A stretch of DNA of 64,000 nt from Candidatus Cohnella colombiensis (GTDB taxonomy: Bacteria > Bacillota > Bacilli > Paenibacillales > Paenibacillaceae), in assembly GCA_029203125.1 (NCBI GenBank), contig CP119317.1, forward strand, positions 1,922,001 through 1,986,000, given 5' to 3'. The notes under the pieces were generated by a model that made no database searches, had not been told where the DNA came from, and saw nothing but the letters and a program-made list of their open reading frames with translations. How positions within the stretch are numbered: position 1 is the first letter of the stretch; every line of letters starts with the position of its first letter. This document shows, in pieces, positions 1 to 8,063 of this stretch. The translations under genes were made by a program, and so were the position numbers.

Positions 1-751
1 GGGGCTCATCCATTTCATCTTCATGTGTAGCTACGACAGGCGGTTCAATATCATCCTTCCTCTTAAGTCCCCCACCTTGTGATTTTACAGGAATGATCTT
101 CGCCTTTTGGAGCTTGCGCCCTGAAGACAGCCGCGCAGCGAGCAAGGGCATCACCCGCATGATAAATAAACGTACCGTCCGAATCATCTCTACATAGGAT
201 CGATTCGTGATCAACATAATCGCAATCGCAAATTCTATAATTAAGATGAATTTCGCGCCATAATATCCGAACATCCAGAAGAAGATTGAATATTGAATCG
301 CGCCAATGAAGCCTCCTCCAACGACCTTTTCAGAGAAGGAAAGCTCTTGACCTGTAGGTAGCTGCCAGAGCTGTTCACGTAATTGCGTCATCGTCTGCTC
401 TAATATAGTTGATGGAGTGATTGCACCAATGACTCCTAGGCTATTGTCGATGACCGACATCGCACTCCACAGTGTAAATCCAAGCCCAACAATAATAAAG
501 CCACTTCGTCTTGCATTCCACCCACGAGGCCAAGTGCGTTTCACCATGACATACAGTCCAACCCATATCCCTGCTAAAGCTAACATATAATAATGAATGC
601 CCAATAAAAAGCCGAATAGCTTGGATAGAGAACGTCCTACCGCTGCTTCGCCAGAAAGGGCAATAATCGATATCGTAATTAATAATATGCCATATACTTC
701 GTATTTCAAGTTTGTTCCAAATGAAGCACGTTTCTTTTTACGCTTTGCCAA
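1..751 (-). CDS. spoIIIE: DNA translocase SpoIIIE/FtsK, N-terminal part (cut by window edge)
   Basis: About 250 N-terminal residues are visible; the gene runs off the left edge. The protein begins with a basic stretch (AKRKKKRASFG) followed by four hydrophobic membrane segments and then a charged linker, which is the membrane anchor of FtsK/SpoIIIE septal DNA pumps; the motor and gamma domains lie outside the window. I chose the TTG start at 751 because a GGGAGGT site sits about nine bases upstream and no in-frame ATG is better placed. Family role: hexameric ATPase that moves chromosomal DNA through the division or sporulation septum. The position downstream of tepA and ylzJ matches the B. 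subtilis spoIIIE locus, so I infer SpoIIIE rather than a second FtsK paralogue such as SftA. Confidence 0.88.
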   Translation of the reverse strand, partial: MAKRKKKRASFGTNLKYEVYGILLITISIIALSGEAAVGRSLSKLFGFLLGIHYYMLALAGIWVGLYVMVKRTWPRGWNARRSGFIIVGLGFTLWSAMSVIDNSLGVIGAITPSTILEQTMTQLREQLWQLPTGQELSFSEKVVGGGFIGAIQYSIFFWMFGYYGAKFILIIEFAIAIMLITNRSYVEMIRTVRLFIMRVMPLLAARLSSGRKLQKAKIIPVKSQGGGLKRKDDIEPPVVATHEDEMDEP

Positions 752-773
752 TCTTGCCACCTCCCGGTTCAAT

Positions 774-803
774 ATTATACCACAGTTGCGCTGAAGGTGG
801 CAG
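774..803 (-). promoter_or_regulatory. SigA-type extended -10 promoter for spoIIIE
   Basis: Reading the minus strand, a perfect TATAAT (774-779) is preceded by TGG, giving an extended -10, with CTGCCA (798-803) as a partial -35 after an 18-base spacer. Transcription would begin just before the ribosome site of spoIIIE, giving a leader of about 16 bases. The match is by eye. Confidence 0.5.
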
Positions 804-848
804 AATAACCCGGTTACATAAGGATTGGCATACATACAATATTTTACT

Positions 849-1100
849 TTATTGTTTCCAGGTCAATTGTTCTTCCGCTTCTATCTTTGGCACATATCGA
901 ATGCTCTGGCCAGGAGCATATTCATTGTTCAGATAGCTTTGGAGCGGACCGGAGATTACTCTCACGATCCGACCTATGCCCGGGACAGTCGGAATGACTT
1001 GAAGCATTACCCCATTGATTGTGACTTCAACGAATGGACCAGGCTCCTGATTCATTCCGTCAAACACAAGCTCATGTGGCATCACTGTATAGATCGTCAT
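849..1100 (-). CDS. ylzJ: YlzJ-like small protein
   Basis: This 83-residue protein matches the YlzJ-like family in size, in sequence feel (MTIYTVMPHELVF start, a GIGRIVRVISGPLQSYL core) and in position between tepA and spoIIIE. Its function is not known. The start ATG overlaps the tepA stop by four bases (ATGA), so the two are translationally coupled and presumably share any tepA promoter. No signal peptide or membrane segment is visible; the sequence looks like a small beta-rich soluble protein. Confidence 0.8.
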   Translation of the reverse strand: MTIYTVMPHELVFDGMNQEPGPFVEVTINGVMLQVIPTVPGIGRIVRVISGPLQSYLNNEYAPGQSIRYVPKIEAEEQLTWKQ

Positions 1101-1843
1101 TGTGCCTTATCCTCCACTTTCTTCATCTTTCGCTCTGCGATTCGCTTATTCAGTTCCTTTAGCGCTTCGCCAAGACCTCCTACTCCGTCGATCAGCCCAT
1201 GCTTCACAGCGTCAGCACCGATGACCGTTGTTCCAATATCTCTTGTAAGCTCTCCTGTTTTGAACATCAGATCTTTGAATGTTTCCTCTGTAATATGTGA
1301 ATGGCGAACGACAAATCGAGTAACCCGCTCTTGCATTTTTTCCAAATATTCAAACGTTTGAGGAACTCCGATAACCAATCCATTCATCCGAATGGGGTGA
1401 ATGGTCATTGTGGCAGTTTCCGCTATCAATTTGTAATCCGAAGAAACCGCAATCGGCACACCAATCGAATGTCCTCCGCCTAGCACTAGTGTAACTGTAG
1501 GCTTGCTCATTGAAGAGATCATCTCTGCAATCGCTAGCCCTGCCTCAACATCGCCCCCAACCGTATTTAGCACAATTAGCAACCCTTCAATCGATTGATT
1601 TTGTTCAACGGCAACTAGCTGTGGGATGACATGCTCATATTTCGTCGTTTTATTTTGCGGAGGGAGCATCAGATGACCTTCAATCTGACCAATGATGGTA
1701 AGACAGAATATATTCGATTCCTGTGTTGGGATCGATGCTTGCCCTAGCTCAACGATGCTTTCCGTTACCTCAGCATTACGTTCCTCTGTGTTGTTCTGCC
1801 CTTCAGTCGCATCCTTCTTCTCACGAGTCGTCTCATCACTCAT
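1097..1843 (-). CDS. tepA: ClpP-like serine protease TepA (YmfB)
   Basis: This 248-residue protein carries a ClpP/crotonase-like fold with the nucleophile serine in GGGHSIG (Ser126) and the catalytic histidine in TIHP (His149). An N-terminal 40-residue acidic, low-complexity extension precedes the core. In B. subtilis the orthologue YmfB/TepA is linked to breakdown of small acid-soluble spore proteins in outgrowth and, as I recall, is made in the forespore under SigG. The ATG has a CTGGAGGA site. A SigG-like promoter lies about 50 bases upstream, and the rnjB terminator isolates the gene from upstream transcription. ylzJ follows with a four-base overlap. Confidence 0.88.
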   Translation of the reverse strand: MSDETTREKKDATEGQNNTEERNAEVTESIVELGQASIPTQESNIFCLTIIGQIEGHLMLPPQNKTTKYEHVIPQLVAVEQNQSIEGLLIVLNTVGGDVEAGLAIAEMISSMSKPTVTLVLGGGHSIGVPIAVSSDYKLIAETATMTIHPIRMNGLVIGVPQTFEYLEKMQERVTRFVVRHSHITEETFKDLMFKTGELTRDIGTTVIGADAVKHGLIDGVGGLGEALKELNKRIAERKMKKVEDKAQ

Positions 1844-1894
1844 GTTCTGTCCTCCAGTCGCCTATGTACTTCATCTCTTAAGATCGGCTTGACA

Positions 1895-1924
1895 TAGTAT
1901 GGACGTAGCGTTGCCAATTATTCT
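1895..1924 (-). promoter_or_regulatory. SigG-like forespore promoter upstream of tepA
   Basis: On the minus strand AGAATA (1919-1924) is followed after 17 bases by CATACTA (1895-1901). The SigG consensus is roughly TGAATA-N17/18-CATACTA, so only one position differs. The predicted start would leave a leader of about 45 bases before the tepA ATG. The known SigG control of the B. subtilis orthologue supports the call. Confidence 0.55.
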
Positions 1925-1972
1925 GAGCTCCGCCTCCGTAAGTCCCCTTCTGATACGTAGCAGACTTCACAA

Positions 1973-2155
1973 AGCGGACATGAGAGACCTTATTTGCCCC
2001 ATTACGCACATTTTCCAGTCGTAGCGGACATGAGAGCCCTTATTTGCATTTAATCTGACGATTTTAACGTTCAAAAGCACAAATAAGGTCTCTGGTGTCC
2101 GATCAACAATAAAAAACTTCACAAAATCCCTAAATAGCGTCCCTCATGTCCGTTA
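1973..2155. repeat. Nested palindromic array of a 25-nt intergenic repeat (four copies)
   Basis: The 476-base gap between tepA and rnjB holds four related copies of a repeat beginning CGGACATGAGAG and ending CTTATTTG. Two are direct: 1973-1997 and 2023-2047, which differ at one base and are 50 bases apart. Two are inverted: about 2077-2101 and 2131-2155, more diverged. Copy 2 can pair with copy 3 and copy 1 with copy 4, so the array is a nested inverted repeat. The ten-base word ACTTCACAAA also occurs twice (1964-1973 and 2116-2125). No reading frame fits. I see nothing else in the gap apart from the tepA promoter and the rnjB terminator. Confidence 0.75.
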
Positions 2156-2234
2156 CAAGTATTATCAATGTTATACCCCACGATTTTCTCTTTCTAAGAC
2201 ACATAAAGTGGCTTTAATAACTGATTCATGCTGT

Positions 2235-2286
2235 AAAAAGAACAAAAACCGCTTCCACTGCATGAAATGCAGCTGGAAACGGTTTT
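2235..2286 (-). terminator. Rho-independent terminator of rnjB
   Basis: The arms 2245-2263 and 2267-2286 pair almost fully around ATGCAG/CTGCAT with outer AAAACC/GGTTTT. Read on the minus strand the hairpin is followed by GGTTTTTGTTCTTTTT. It lies 34 bases past the rnjB stop. Confidence 0.85.
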
Positions 2287-2319
2287 AATGAGTGTGGGTT
2301 AATACATTCTTTATCTCTT

Positions 2320-3999
2320 TTATACTTCCATGATAATCGGCAAAATCATTGGTCTTCTTCTTGTTTGCTCGTACAAGAATCGGCCGAGAGCATCCTTCAC
2401 ATTCGTCTTGAGCGAAGCCCATTCGTTCACTTTTTCGCTCATCAGCTTTTGCAGCGTGCTCGTTACGATTCGATTCGCTTCTTCAAGCAAACCTTCGGAT
2501 TCACGAACATATACGAAGCCGCGCGAAATAATGTCTGGACCCGATCTGATTGTGCCGTCTTGCTTGCTGAGCGTAACGACAACAACGAGTATACCATCCT
2601 GAGACAGAAGCTTGCGGTCACGAAGCACGATGTTACCAACGTCTCCGATGCCAAGACCATCGATCAGAACGTTACCCGCAGGAATTTTACCTGCTTTACG
2701 TGCTATTCCGTTTTGAAGCTCAACCGTATCTCCGTTGTCCAATAGGAAAATATTTTCCTTCGGAATCCCCACTGCTTCACCAAGTAAGCCGTGATGACGT
2801 AACATCCGATATTCTCCGTGAATAGGGATGAAATATTGCGGACGCATTAAATTAAGCATCAATTTCAATTCTTCTTGGCTACCATGACCAGATACGTGAA
2901 CGCCAGATACTTGGCCTGGACCATAAATGACATGCGCACCTAATCTCATTAATTCATCTACAGTACGCCCTACATAACGCTCATTGCCTGGAATTGGCGT
3001 TGCAGCAATAACGACTGTATCACCTGGCAAAATGTCAACTTTGCGGTGTGTTGATCTTGCCATGCGCGTTAGCGCAGACATAGGTTCGCCTTGTGAACCC
3101 GTGGAAAGCACGACAACGCGATCTGCCGGCAATTTATTGACTTCATCCGGTTCAATTAACATCCCTTCTGGGATATTCAAATAACCAAGCTCTGAAGCAA
3201 TTGTAACGACATTGACCATACTGCGTCCGATGACAGCCATCTTGCGATGTGTTTCAATCGCCGCATTGATGACCTGTTGAATTCTGTGCACATTCGAAGC
3301 GAATGTTGCAACGACGACACGTTGCTTCGCTCTGCGGAAAATCTCTTCGAACTCCTTGCCAATGTTGCTCTCAGATGGCGTAAAGCCTGCGCGCTCAGCA
3401 TTGGTGCTATCCGATAGTAACGCAAGTACACCACGGCTACCAATCTCAGCCATCCGCTGCAAATCTGCATACTGCTCGTTCACAGGAGTGTGATCAAACT
3501 TAAAGTCACCTGTGTGTACGACGATTCCTTCAGGTGTTTCCATGCATACACCGACAGAGTCTGGAATGCTGTGATTCGTCCGGAAGAATGTCGCTTTAAT
3601 GGATCCGAGTGTAAGTTCTGATGATTCGTTAATCAGATGACGCTTCGTATCCCCTAACAATCCCGCTTCTTTCAGCTTGTTTTCCACCAAGCCCAATGTA
3701 AGCTTCGTTCCGTACAATGGCACGTTAATTTGCTTCAGTACGTACGGAAGCCCGCCAATGTGATCCTCGTGACCATGTGTGAGCAAAATTGCTCGTACTT
3801 TTTCACGGTTCTCGATTAAGTATGTGACATCAGGAATGACGACATCGATTCCGAGCAATTCCTCCTCTGGAAATTTCAATCCAGCGTCAACAACAACAAT
3901 ATCGTTGCCATACTGAATGCAATACATGTTTTTGCCGATTTCGCCAACGCCACCGAGCGCGAAAATCAGTAATTTGTCTGGGTTGTTCTTCTTAGACAA
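2320..3999 (-). CDS. rnjB: Ribonuclease J (RnjB type)
   Basis: This 559-residue protein has the metallo-beta-lactamase/beta-CASP layout of RNase J: the metal-binding HGHEDH motif at residues 75-80, a TGDFKFDHTP motif, the beta-CASP segment with STGSQGEP, the HVSGHGSQEELK motif, and a C-terminal domain. RNase J acts as a 5'-3' exonuclease and endonuclease in RNA turnover. Synteny (dapA-rnjB-tepA-spoIIIE) points to the RnjB paralogue; sequence alone does not exclude RnjA. The start is TTG with an AGGAGGT site 6-7 bases upstream. A candidate SigA promoter lies in the 183-base gap after dapA, and a strong terminator follows. Confidence 0.9.
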   Translation of the reverse strand: MSKKNNPDKLLIFALGGVGEIGKNMYCIQYGNDIVVVDAGLKFPEEELLGIDVVIPDVTYLIENREKVRAILLTHGHEDHIGGLPYVLKQINVPLYGTKLTLGLVENKLKEAGLLGDTKRHLINESSELTLGSIKATFFRTNHSIPDSVGVCMETPEGIVVHTGDFKFDHTPVNEQYADLQRMAEIGSRGVLALLSDSTNAERAGFTPSESNIGKEFEEIFRRAKQRVVVATFASNVHRIQQVINAAIETHRKMAVIGRSMVNVVTIASELGYLNIPEGMLIEPDEVNKLPADRVVVLSTGSQGEPMSALTRMARSTHRKVDILPGDTVVIAATPIPGNERYVGRTVDELMRLGAHVIYGPGQVSGVHVSGHGSQEELKLMLNLMRPQYFIPIHGEYRMLRHHGLLGEAVGIPKENIFLLDNGDTVELQNGIARKAGKIPAGNVLIDGLGIGDVGNIVLRDRKLLSQDGILVVVVTLSKQDGTIRSGPDIISRGFVYVRESEGLLEEANRIVTSTLQKLMSEKVNEWASLKTNVKDALGRFLYEQTRRRPMILPIIMEV

Positions 4000-4099
4000 G
4001 TCTAGTACCTCCTAAATTAATTCGACGATCCCGATCGATATTAAATTTTCAATTTGCATTTTTGTAATTATTATTGGCCGCACCCAATCACTCACAATC

Positions 4100-4129
4100 A
4101 TTATACATGAAGCAATTCTACAAATACAA
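4100..4129 (-). promoter_or_regulatory. Candidate SigA promoter for rnjB
   Basis: The gap between dapA and rnjB contains a perfect minus-strand TATAAT (4100-4105) with a weak -35 TTGTAT (4124-4129) at an 18-base spacing. This would leave a leader of about 95 bases. No hairpin terminator is clear after dapA, so read-through from asd-dapG-dapA is also possible. Confidence 0.4.
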
Positions 4130-4182
4130 GATGATGTAGATTAGCGTTCCCATCGTCAATATTCGATATCCACTAGGTGTAA

Positions 4183-5061
4183 TTACCCACGAATGAGCTT
4201 TTCTACATAGGCTGCTTCAGCATCAGTCACATTCACAAGCGGTAGACGAACTCCACCCACAGGCAATCCTTGTAACGTTAATGCATACTTAACCGGTACT
4301 GGATTAGGCACGGGATTCGGGCAGTTGAACAAGCCTTTGAAGTATGGGAAGCACTCTGCATTAATTGCAATTGCATCTTGCACTCTGCCTTCAAGATAAG
4401 CAGCCATCAGATCTTGCATACGTGCACCAATGATGTGACTTGCAACACTAATAATGCCATATCCACCTACAGACATGACAGGCAGTGTTACCGCATCATC
4501 ACCGCTATATACGAGGAATCCTTCAGGAGCAGATTTGACGATTTCTGTCACTTGTTCAAGACCAGCGCATTCTTTTGTCGCAATGATATTCGGAATTTGC
4601 GCCAGACGTAACGTCGTATCCACAGAAATACTGACGACAGTGCGCGAAGGAACATTATAGATGATTACAGGTAATGTCGTAGCTTCGGCAATCACACGGA
4701 AATGCTGATATATGCCTTCTTGGCTTGGCTTGTTATAATAAGGTGCAACGAGTAAAATGCCGTCGACACCGACTTCTTCAGCTTTTTTAGTTAGCTTAAT
4801 GGAGTGAGCTGTTTCGTTACTTCCTGTTCCCGCAATAATTTTACAGCGCCCTGCTGCATGCTTCACTGCGAAGCGAAACAACTCCACCTTTTCCTCATCG
4901 GTTAAAGTTGGAGATTCACCTGTCGTTCCACTGATGACAAGACTTTCTGATTTTTGCTCTTCAATCAAATAATCGATTAAGCGACCCGTCATGTCCCAAT
5001 CAATATTCAATTGCTCGTCGAATGGAGTTACCATTGCCGTAATTAGACGACCAAAACTCAT
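4183..5061 (-). CDS. dapA: 4-hydroxy-tetrahydrodipicolinate synthase
   Basis: This 292-residue class I aldolase condenses pyruvate with aspartate semialdehyde, the branch point to lysine, diaminopimelate and dipicolinate. The Schiff-base lysine is Lys163 in IATKECAG, the catalytic tyrosine is in IIYNVPSR (Tyr135), and the GTTGESPTL motif binds substrate. The length is standard. It lies 23 bases after dapG and next to asd, so the three form a pathway operon that also feeds DpaAB in sporulation. The ATG at 5061 has a GAGGAGG site. Confidence 0.96.
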   Translation of the reverse strand: MSFGRLITAMVTPFDEQLNIDWDMTGRLIDYLIEEQKSESLVISGTTGESPTLTDEEKVELFRFAVKHAAGRCKIIAGTGSNETAHSIKLTKKAEEVGVDGILLVAPYYNKPSQEGIYQHFRVIAEATTLPVIIYNVPSRTVVSISVDTTLRLAQIPNIIATKECAGLEQVTEIVKSAPEGFLVYSGDDAVTLPVMSVGGYGIISVASHIIGARMQDLMAAYLEGRVQDAIAINAECFPYFKGLFNCPNPVPNPVPVKYALTLQGLPVGGVRLPLVNVTDAEAAYVEKLIRG

Positions 5062-5084
5062 TCCCGTTTCCTCCTCATATTTAC

Positions 5085-6311
5085 TTAATCATAAGTTAAA
5101 TGCAATTCAAATGTACGATGTAAAGCCTGCATCGCCACAGCTAATTCACTCTCAGGAATGAGCACCCATATTGTCGTATTTGAGTCTGCTGATTGTAGGA
5201 TTGGAATGCCAAGGTTTGTAAGCGTCTCGACAATTCCAGCCATCACACCGGGCTCCTCGTTCATTCCGCCACCGATTATGGACACCTTAGCACAATCCAT
5301 TCGAATAATTGGCTTGTAACCTAAATCGCGTAATAGCTGAACAGCGAGCTCTGTATCCGGTTGAGAAACCGTGTAATGAACACCTGTTGGTATTACATTT
5401 ATAAAGTCTACACTTATCCCATGACTTGCCATTGCGCGAAATATTCGGCTTTGTAAGTCAGCAGATACTTGCGGATTTCCAACTGCGATCTGACTGATTC
5501 CACGCACATGAGCGAGACCCGTAACCGTTCGATCTGACCATTGACCATTCGAACGAATCTTCTCTGAGCGCGTAACGAGCGTCCCTTCCCCTTCGGAAAA
5601 GGTTGAGCGTACACGAACCGGTATCGATGCTCTCATCGCGATCTCAACCGCACGTGGATGGATGACCTTAGCGCCATTATGCGCCATATTACATATTTCT
5701 TCGTAACTAACGACGGAAAGCGGACGAGCATCGCTCACCCAGCGCGGATCAGCGGTTAGAATTCCGTCAACATCGGTATAGATATCTACGACACTTGCCT
5801 CTAATGCCGCGCCTAACGCTGTAGCCGAAGTATCACTTCCACCTCGACCTAATGTCGTAATATCTCCTTGCTCAGTCATGCCTTGAAATCCTGTTACGAT
5901 AACGACACGACCCTCTGCCACATGCTGAATGATCGCATCAGGCACAATTCGTTCGATTCGCGCTGCGCCAAATCGGGCATTCGTAATAATGCCAGCCTGT
6001 CCTCCTGTTAATACAACAGAAGCTATTCCTTGCGCGTTCAGCAGACCGCAGAGGACCGCGGCAGATATGACCTCGCCGCAGGAAATGAGTAGATCTTTCT
6101 CCCTTGCATGAAGATCATATTTCCCTCTACTTGATACAAGCTCTAGCAATGAATCCGTTGCATAAGGCTCACCACGTCGGCCCATTGCGGACACGACAAC
6201 AACGATTCCATTCCCTGCTTGCTGTTCTCTAACAATGTGACGTAGGACGTGGCTGCGACTATGATCATCGGACAGCGACGTCCCGCCAAATTTTTGTACA
6301 ATCAACGACAT
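5085..6311 (-). CDS. dapG: Aspartokinase I (DapG)
   Basis: This 408-residue aspartate kinase opens with the KFGGTSL signature, includes the GRGGSDTSA nucleotide-binding segment, and ends in two ACT domains (roughly 270-400). It phosphorylates aspartate, the first step to diaminopimelate and dipicolinate. It aligns closely with B. subtilis DapG, the diaminopimelate-sensitive isozyme, and the asd-dapG-dapA order supports that. The open frame extends ten codons further upstream, but ATG 6311 follows a GGAAGGAAG site and begins the conserved MxxIVQKFGG, so I use it. No internal beta-subunit start was examined. Confidence 0.93.
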   Translation of the reverse strand: MSLIVQKFGGTSLSDDHSRSHVLRHIVREQQAGNGIVVVVSAMGRRGEPYATDSLLELVSSRGKYDLHAREKDLLISCGEVISAAVLCGLLNAQGIASVVLTGGQAGIITNARFGAARIERIVPDAIIQHVAEGRVVIVTGFQGMTEQGDITTLGRGGSDTSATALGAALEASVVDIYTDVDGILTADPRWVSDARPLSVVSYEEICNMAHNGAKVIHPRAVEIAMRASIPVRVRSTFSEGEGTLVTRSEKIRSNGQWSDRTVTGLAHVRGISQIAVGNPQVSADLQSRIFRAMASHGISVDFINVIPTGVHYTVSQPDTELAVQLLRDLGYKPIIRMDCAKVSIIGGGMNEEPGVMAGIVETLTNLGIPILQSADSNTTIWVLIPESELAVAMQALHRTFELHLTYD

Positions 6312-6391
6312 CTTTACTTCCTTCCCTTCACTTTGACCCATATTGATCTATGGCTAATAGGGAGAAGAGAAAGTGATCGTTGCTATGTTAT

Positions 6392-7429
6392 TTATTTCAA
6401 TGACGCAATATGTTCAGCGATTTGGACCGCGTTCCATGCTGCACCCTTTAATAGATTATCCGATACGATCCACATATTCAGACCACGAGCATTCGATAGA
6501 TCGCGACGAATTCGTCCGACGAACACATCATTTTTACCTGTAGCATCTAATGGCATTGGGTATTGCTGTCCAGCAGGATCATCAACAAGTACAAGACCCG
6601 GTGAATCAGAGAGCAAACCTTTCACATCATCTATGTCAAAATCTTGTTTCAATTCAACATATACGGACTCCGAGTGACCATAAACAACAGGTACACGAAC
6701 ACAAGTCGCTGTAACTTCAAGAGATTCGTCGTCCATAATTTTCTTCGTTTCACGAATCATCTTCATCTCTTCAAGTGTAAAGCCATTATCCGCAAATTTA
6801 TCAATCTGTGGAATGACGTTGAACGCAATTTGGTGTTTAACAGGTAGCGACCCTGTAGGCAAAATATCAGGATTCACTTCATTACCTAATAAATGCTCAC
6901 TCGATTGTCGAAGCATCTCATCGATGGCTTTCGCACCTGCTCCAGATACCGCTTGATAAGTAGATACAATAATTCGAGAAATACCATAACGATCATAAAG
7001 TGGCTTAAGAGCAGCAACCATCTGAATGGTTGAACAGTTCGGATTTGCAATAATCCCTTTATGCTCACTAACTTTATTAATATTAACCTCTGGAACGATG
7101 AGTGGCGTCTGTTCGTCCATACGATAAGCATTCGTATTATCAATACACACTGTACCGTACTCGACTGCATGTGGAATGAGTGCTTTACTTACATCTCCAC
7201 CAGCGCTGAATAACGCGATGTCAACCCCTGCAAAGCTTTCAGGCTTCGCTTCTTCGATCGTATAGTCTTTACCTTTAAATTCAATTTGCTTGCCGGCAGA
7301 GCGCGCCGAAGATAGCAACTTTAAGCTCTTAATCGGGAAGTTGCGTTCTGCGAGTAATTTTAGAATTTGTTCCCCAACGGCACCTGTCGCTCCCACGACG
7401 GCGACATTAAACAACTTTTGTGTAGACAT
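6392..7429 (-). CDS. asd: Aspartate-semialdehyde dehydrogenase
   Basis: This 345-residue NADPH enzyme reduces aspartyl phosphate to aspartate semialdehyde. The N-terminal GATGAVG loop binds the dinucleotide, Cys132 in NPNCSTIQ is the nucleophile, and the C-terminal dimerisation domain contains the family KxxRET segment. It is the first gene of asd-dapG-dapA. The 37-base gap after dpaB carries a TATAAT-type promoter, so vegetative expression does not have to depend on the sporulation promoter of dpaA. Confidence 0.96.
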   Translation of the reverse strand: MSTQKLFNVAVVGATGAVGEQILKLLAERNFPIKSLKLLSSARSAGKQIEFKGKDYTIEEAKPESFAGVDIALFSAGGDVSKALIPHAVEYGTVCIDNTNAYRMDEQTPLIVPEVNINKVSEHKGIIANPNCSTIQMVAALKPLYDRYGISRIIVSTYQAVSGAGAKAIDEMLRQSSEHLLGNEVNPDILPTGSLPVKHQIAFNVIPQIDKFADNGFTLEEMKMIRETKKIMDDESLEVTATCVRVPVVYGHSESVYVELKQDFDIDDVKGLLSDSPGLVLVDDPAGQQYPMPLDATGKNDVFVGRIRRDLSNARGLNMWIVSDNLLKGAAWNAVQIAEHIASLK

Positions 7430-7458
7430 TCGTACATCCTTCTCCCCTCAAAAATACA

Positions 7459-7489
7459 ATTATATCTTAAGCGTATAGAAACCGCTCAA
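7459..7489 (-). promoter_or_regulatory. Candidate SigA promoter for asd-dapG-dapA
   Basis: On the minus strand TATAAT (7459-7464) overlaps the region just past the dpaB stop, with TTGAGC (7484-7489) upstream after a long 19-base spacer inside the end of dpaB. The resulting leader would be about 25 bases. The -10 is perfect and the -35 and spacing are weak. Confidence 0.4.
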
Positions 7490-8063
7490 TGAGCATCGGT
7501 TGTAACTGTTGCCCTTTTAAAGCAGCCTCACAGGCATCCATGACAAGATCCATTCTGGCAACGAGTGAGTTCGGCTTAGCTTGCGGATTATCCTGACCAA
7601 ATGGAACGAAATAAATGTTTTTGGTTATGAGCAGCTTGGCGATGTTCGCCGCGTTCAACCCAAGACCATCATTCGTAGAAATCGCTAGTACTAAGGGGCG
7701 TTGATTGCGAAGCTGTGCTTTAGCGGCCATCAGTACAGGGCCATCAGTCATCGCATTTGCTAGACGACTTGTCGTATTGCCAGTGCAAGGTGCAATCGTC
7801 AAAACATCAAGCCGCTTTGATGGACCTAAAGGCTCCGCATCAACAATCGACGTAATCATTTCCGTACCTGTAATTTCCCGCAATTGCTCCTGCCAGTGTG
7901 CAGAACTTCCAAATCGAGTATCTGTCGTCATCACCGTTGAGGAGACGATCGGAACTACTGTAGCGCCCGCATCAACTAAGCGTTGAATTTGTGGCATGAC
8001 CTCCGGCAACGTGCAATGAGAGCCAGAAAGCGCATAACCGACCGTTATTCCATGCCAATTCAT
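7467..8063 (-). CDS. dpaB: Dipicolinate synthase subunit B (SpoVFB)
   Basis: This 198-residue flavoprotein-family subunit of dipicolinate synthase starts MNWHGITVGYALSGSHC and contains the flavoprotein APCTGNTTSRLANAM motif. With DpaA it turns dihydrodipicolinate into dipicolinate, the calcium chelate of the spore core, in the mother cell. The open frame reaches back to 8249 but that part is out of family; the ATG at 8063 overlaps the dpaA stop (ATGA) and gives the usual length of about 200 residues. Confidence 0.94.
   Translation of the reverse strand: MNWHGITVGYALSGSHCTLPEVMPQIQRLVDAGATVVPIVSSTVMTTDTRFGSSAHWQEQLREITGTEMITSIVDAEPLGPSKRLDVLTIAPCTGNTTSRLANAMTDGPVLMAAKAQLRNQRPLVLAISTNDGLGLNAANIAKLLITKNIYFVPFGQDNPQAKPNSLVARMDLVMDACEAALKGQQLQPMLIERFLYA

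Noticed and set aside
825..1361. Plus-strand 178-codon open frame over ylzJ/tepA
   Set aside because: It is antisense to two well-supported, coupled genes and has no family features or ribosome site.
1973..2155. 50-base-spaced 25-mers as a mini CRISPR
   Set aside because: Only two direct copies exist, two more are inverted, and no cas genes are nearby.
7430..7466. Lysine riboswitch ahead of asd-dapG-dapA
   Set aside because: The gap is only 37 bases, far too short for a lysine-sensing RNA.
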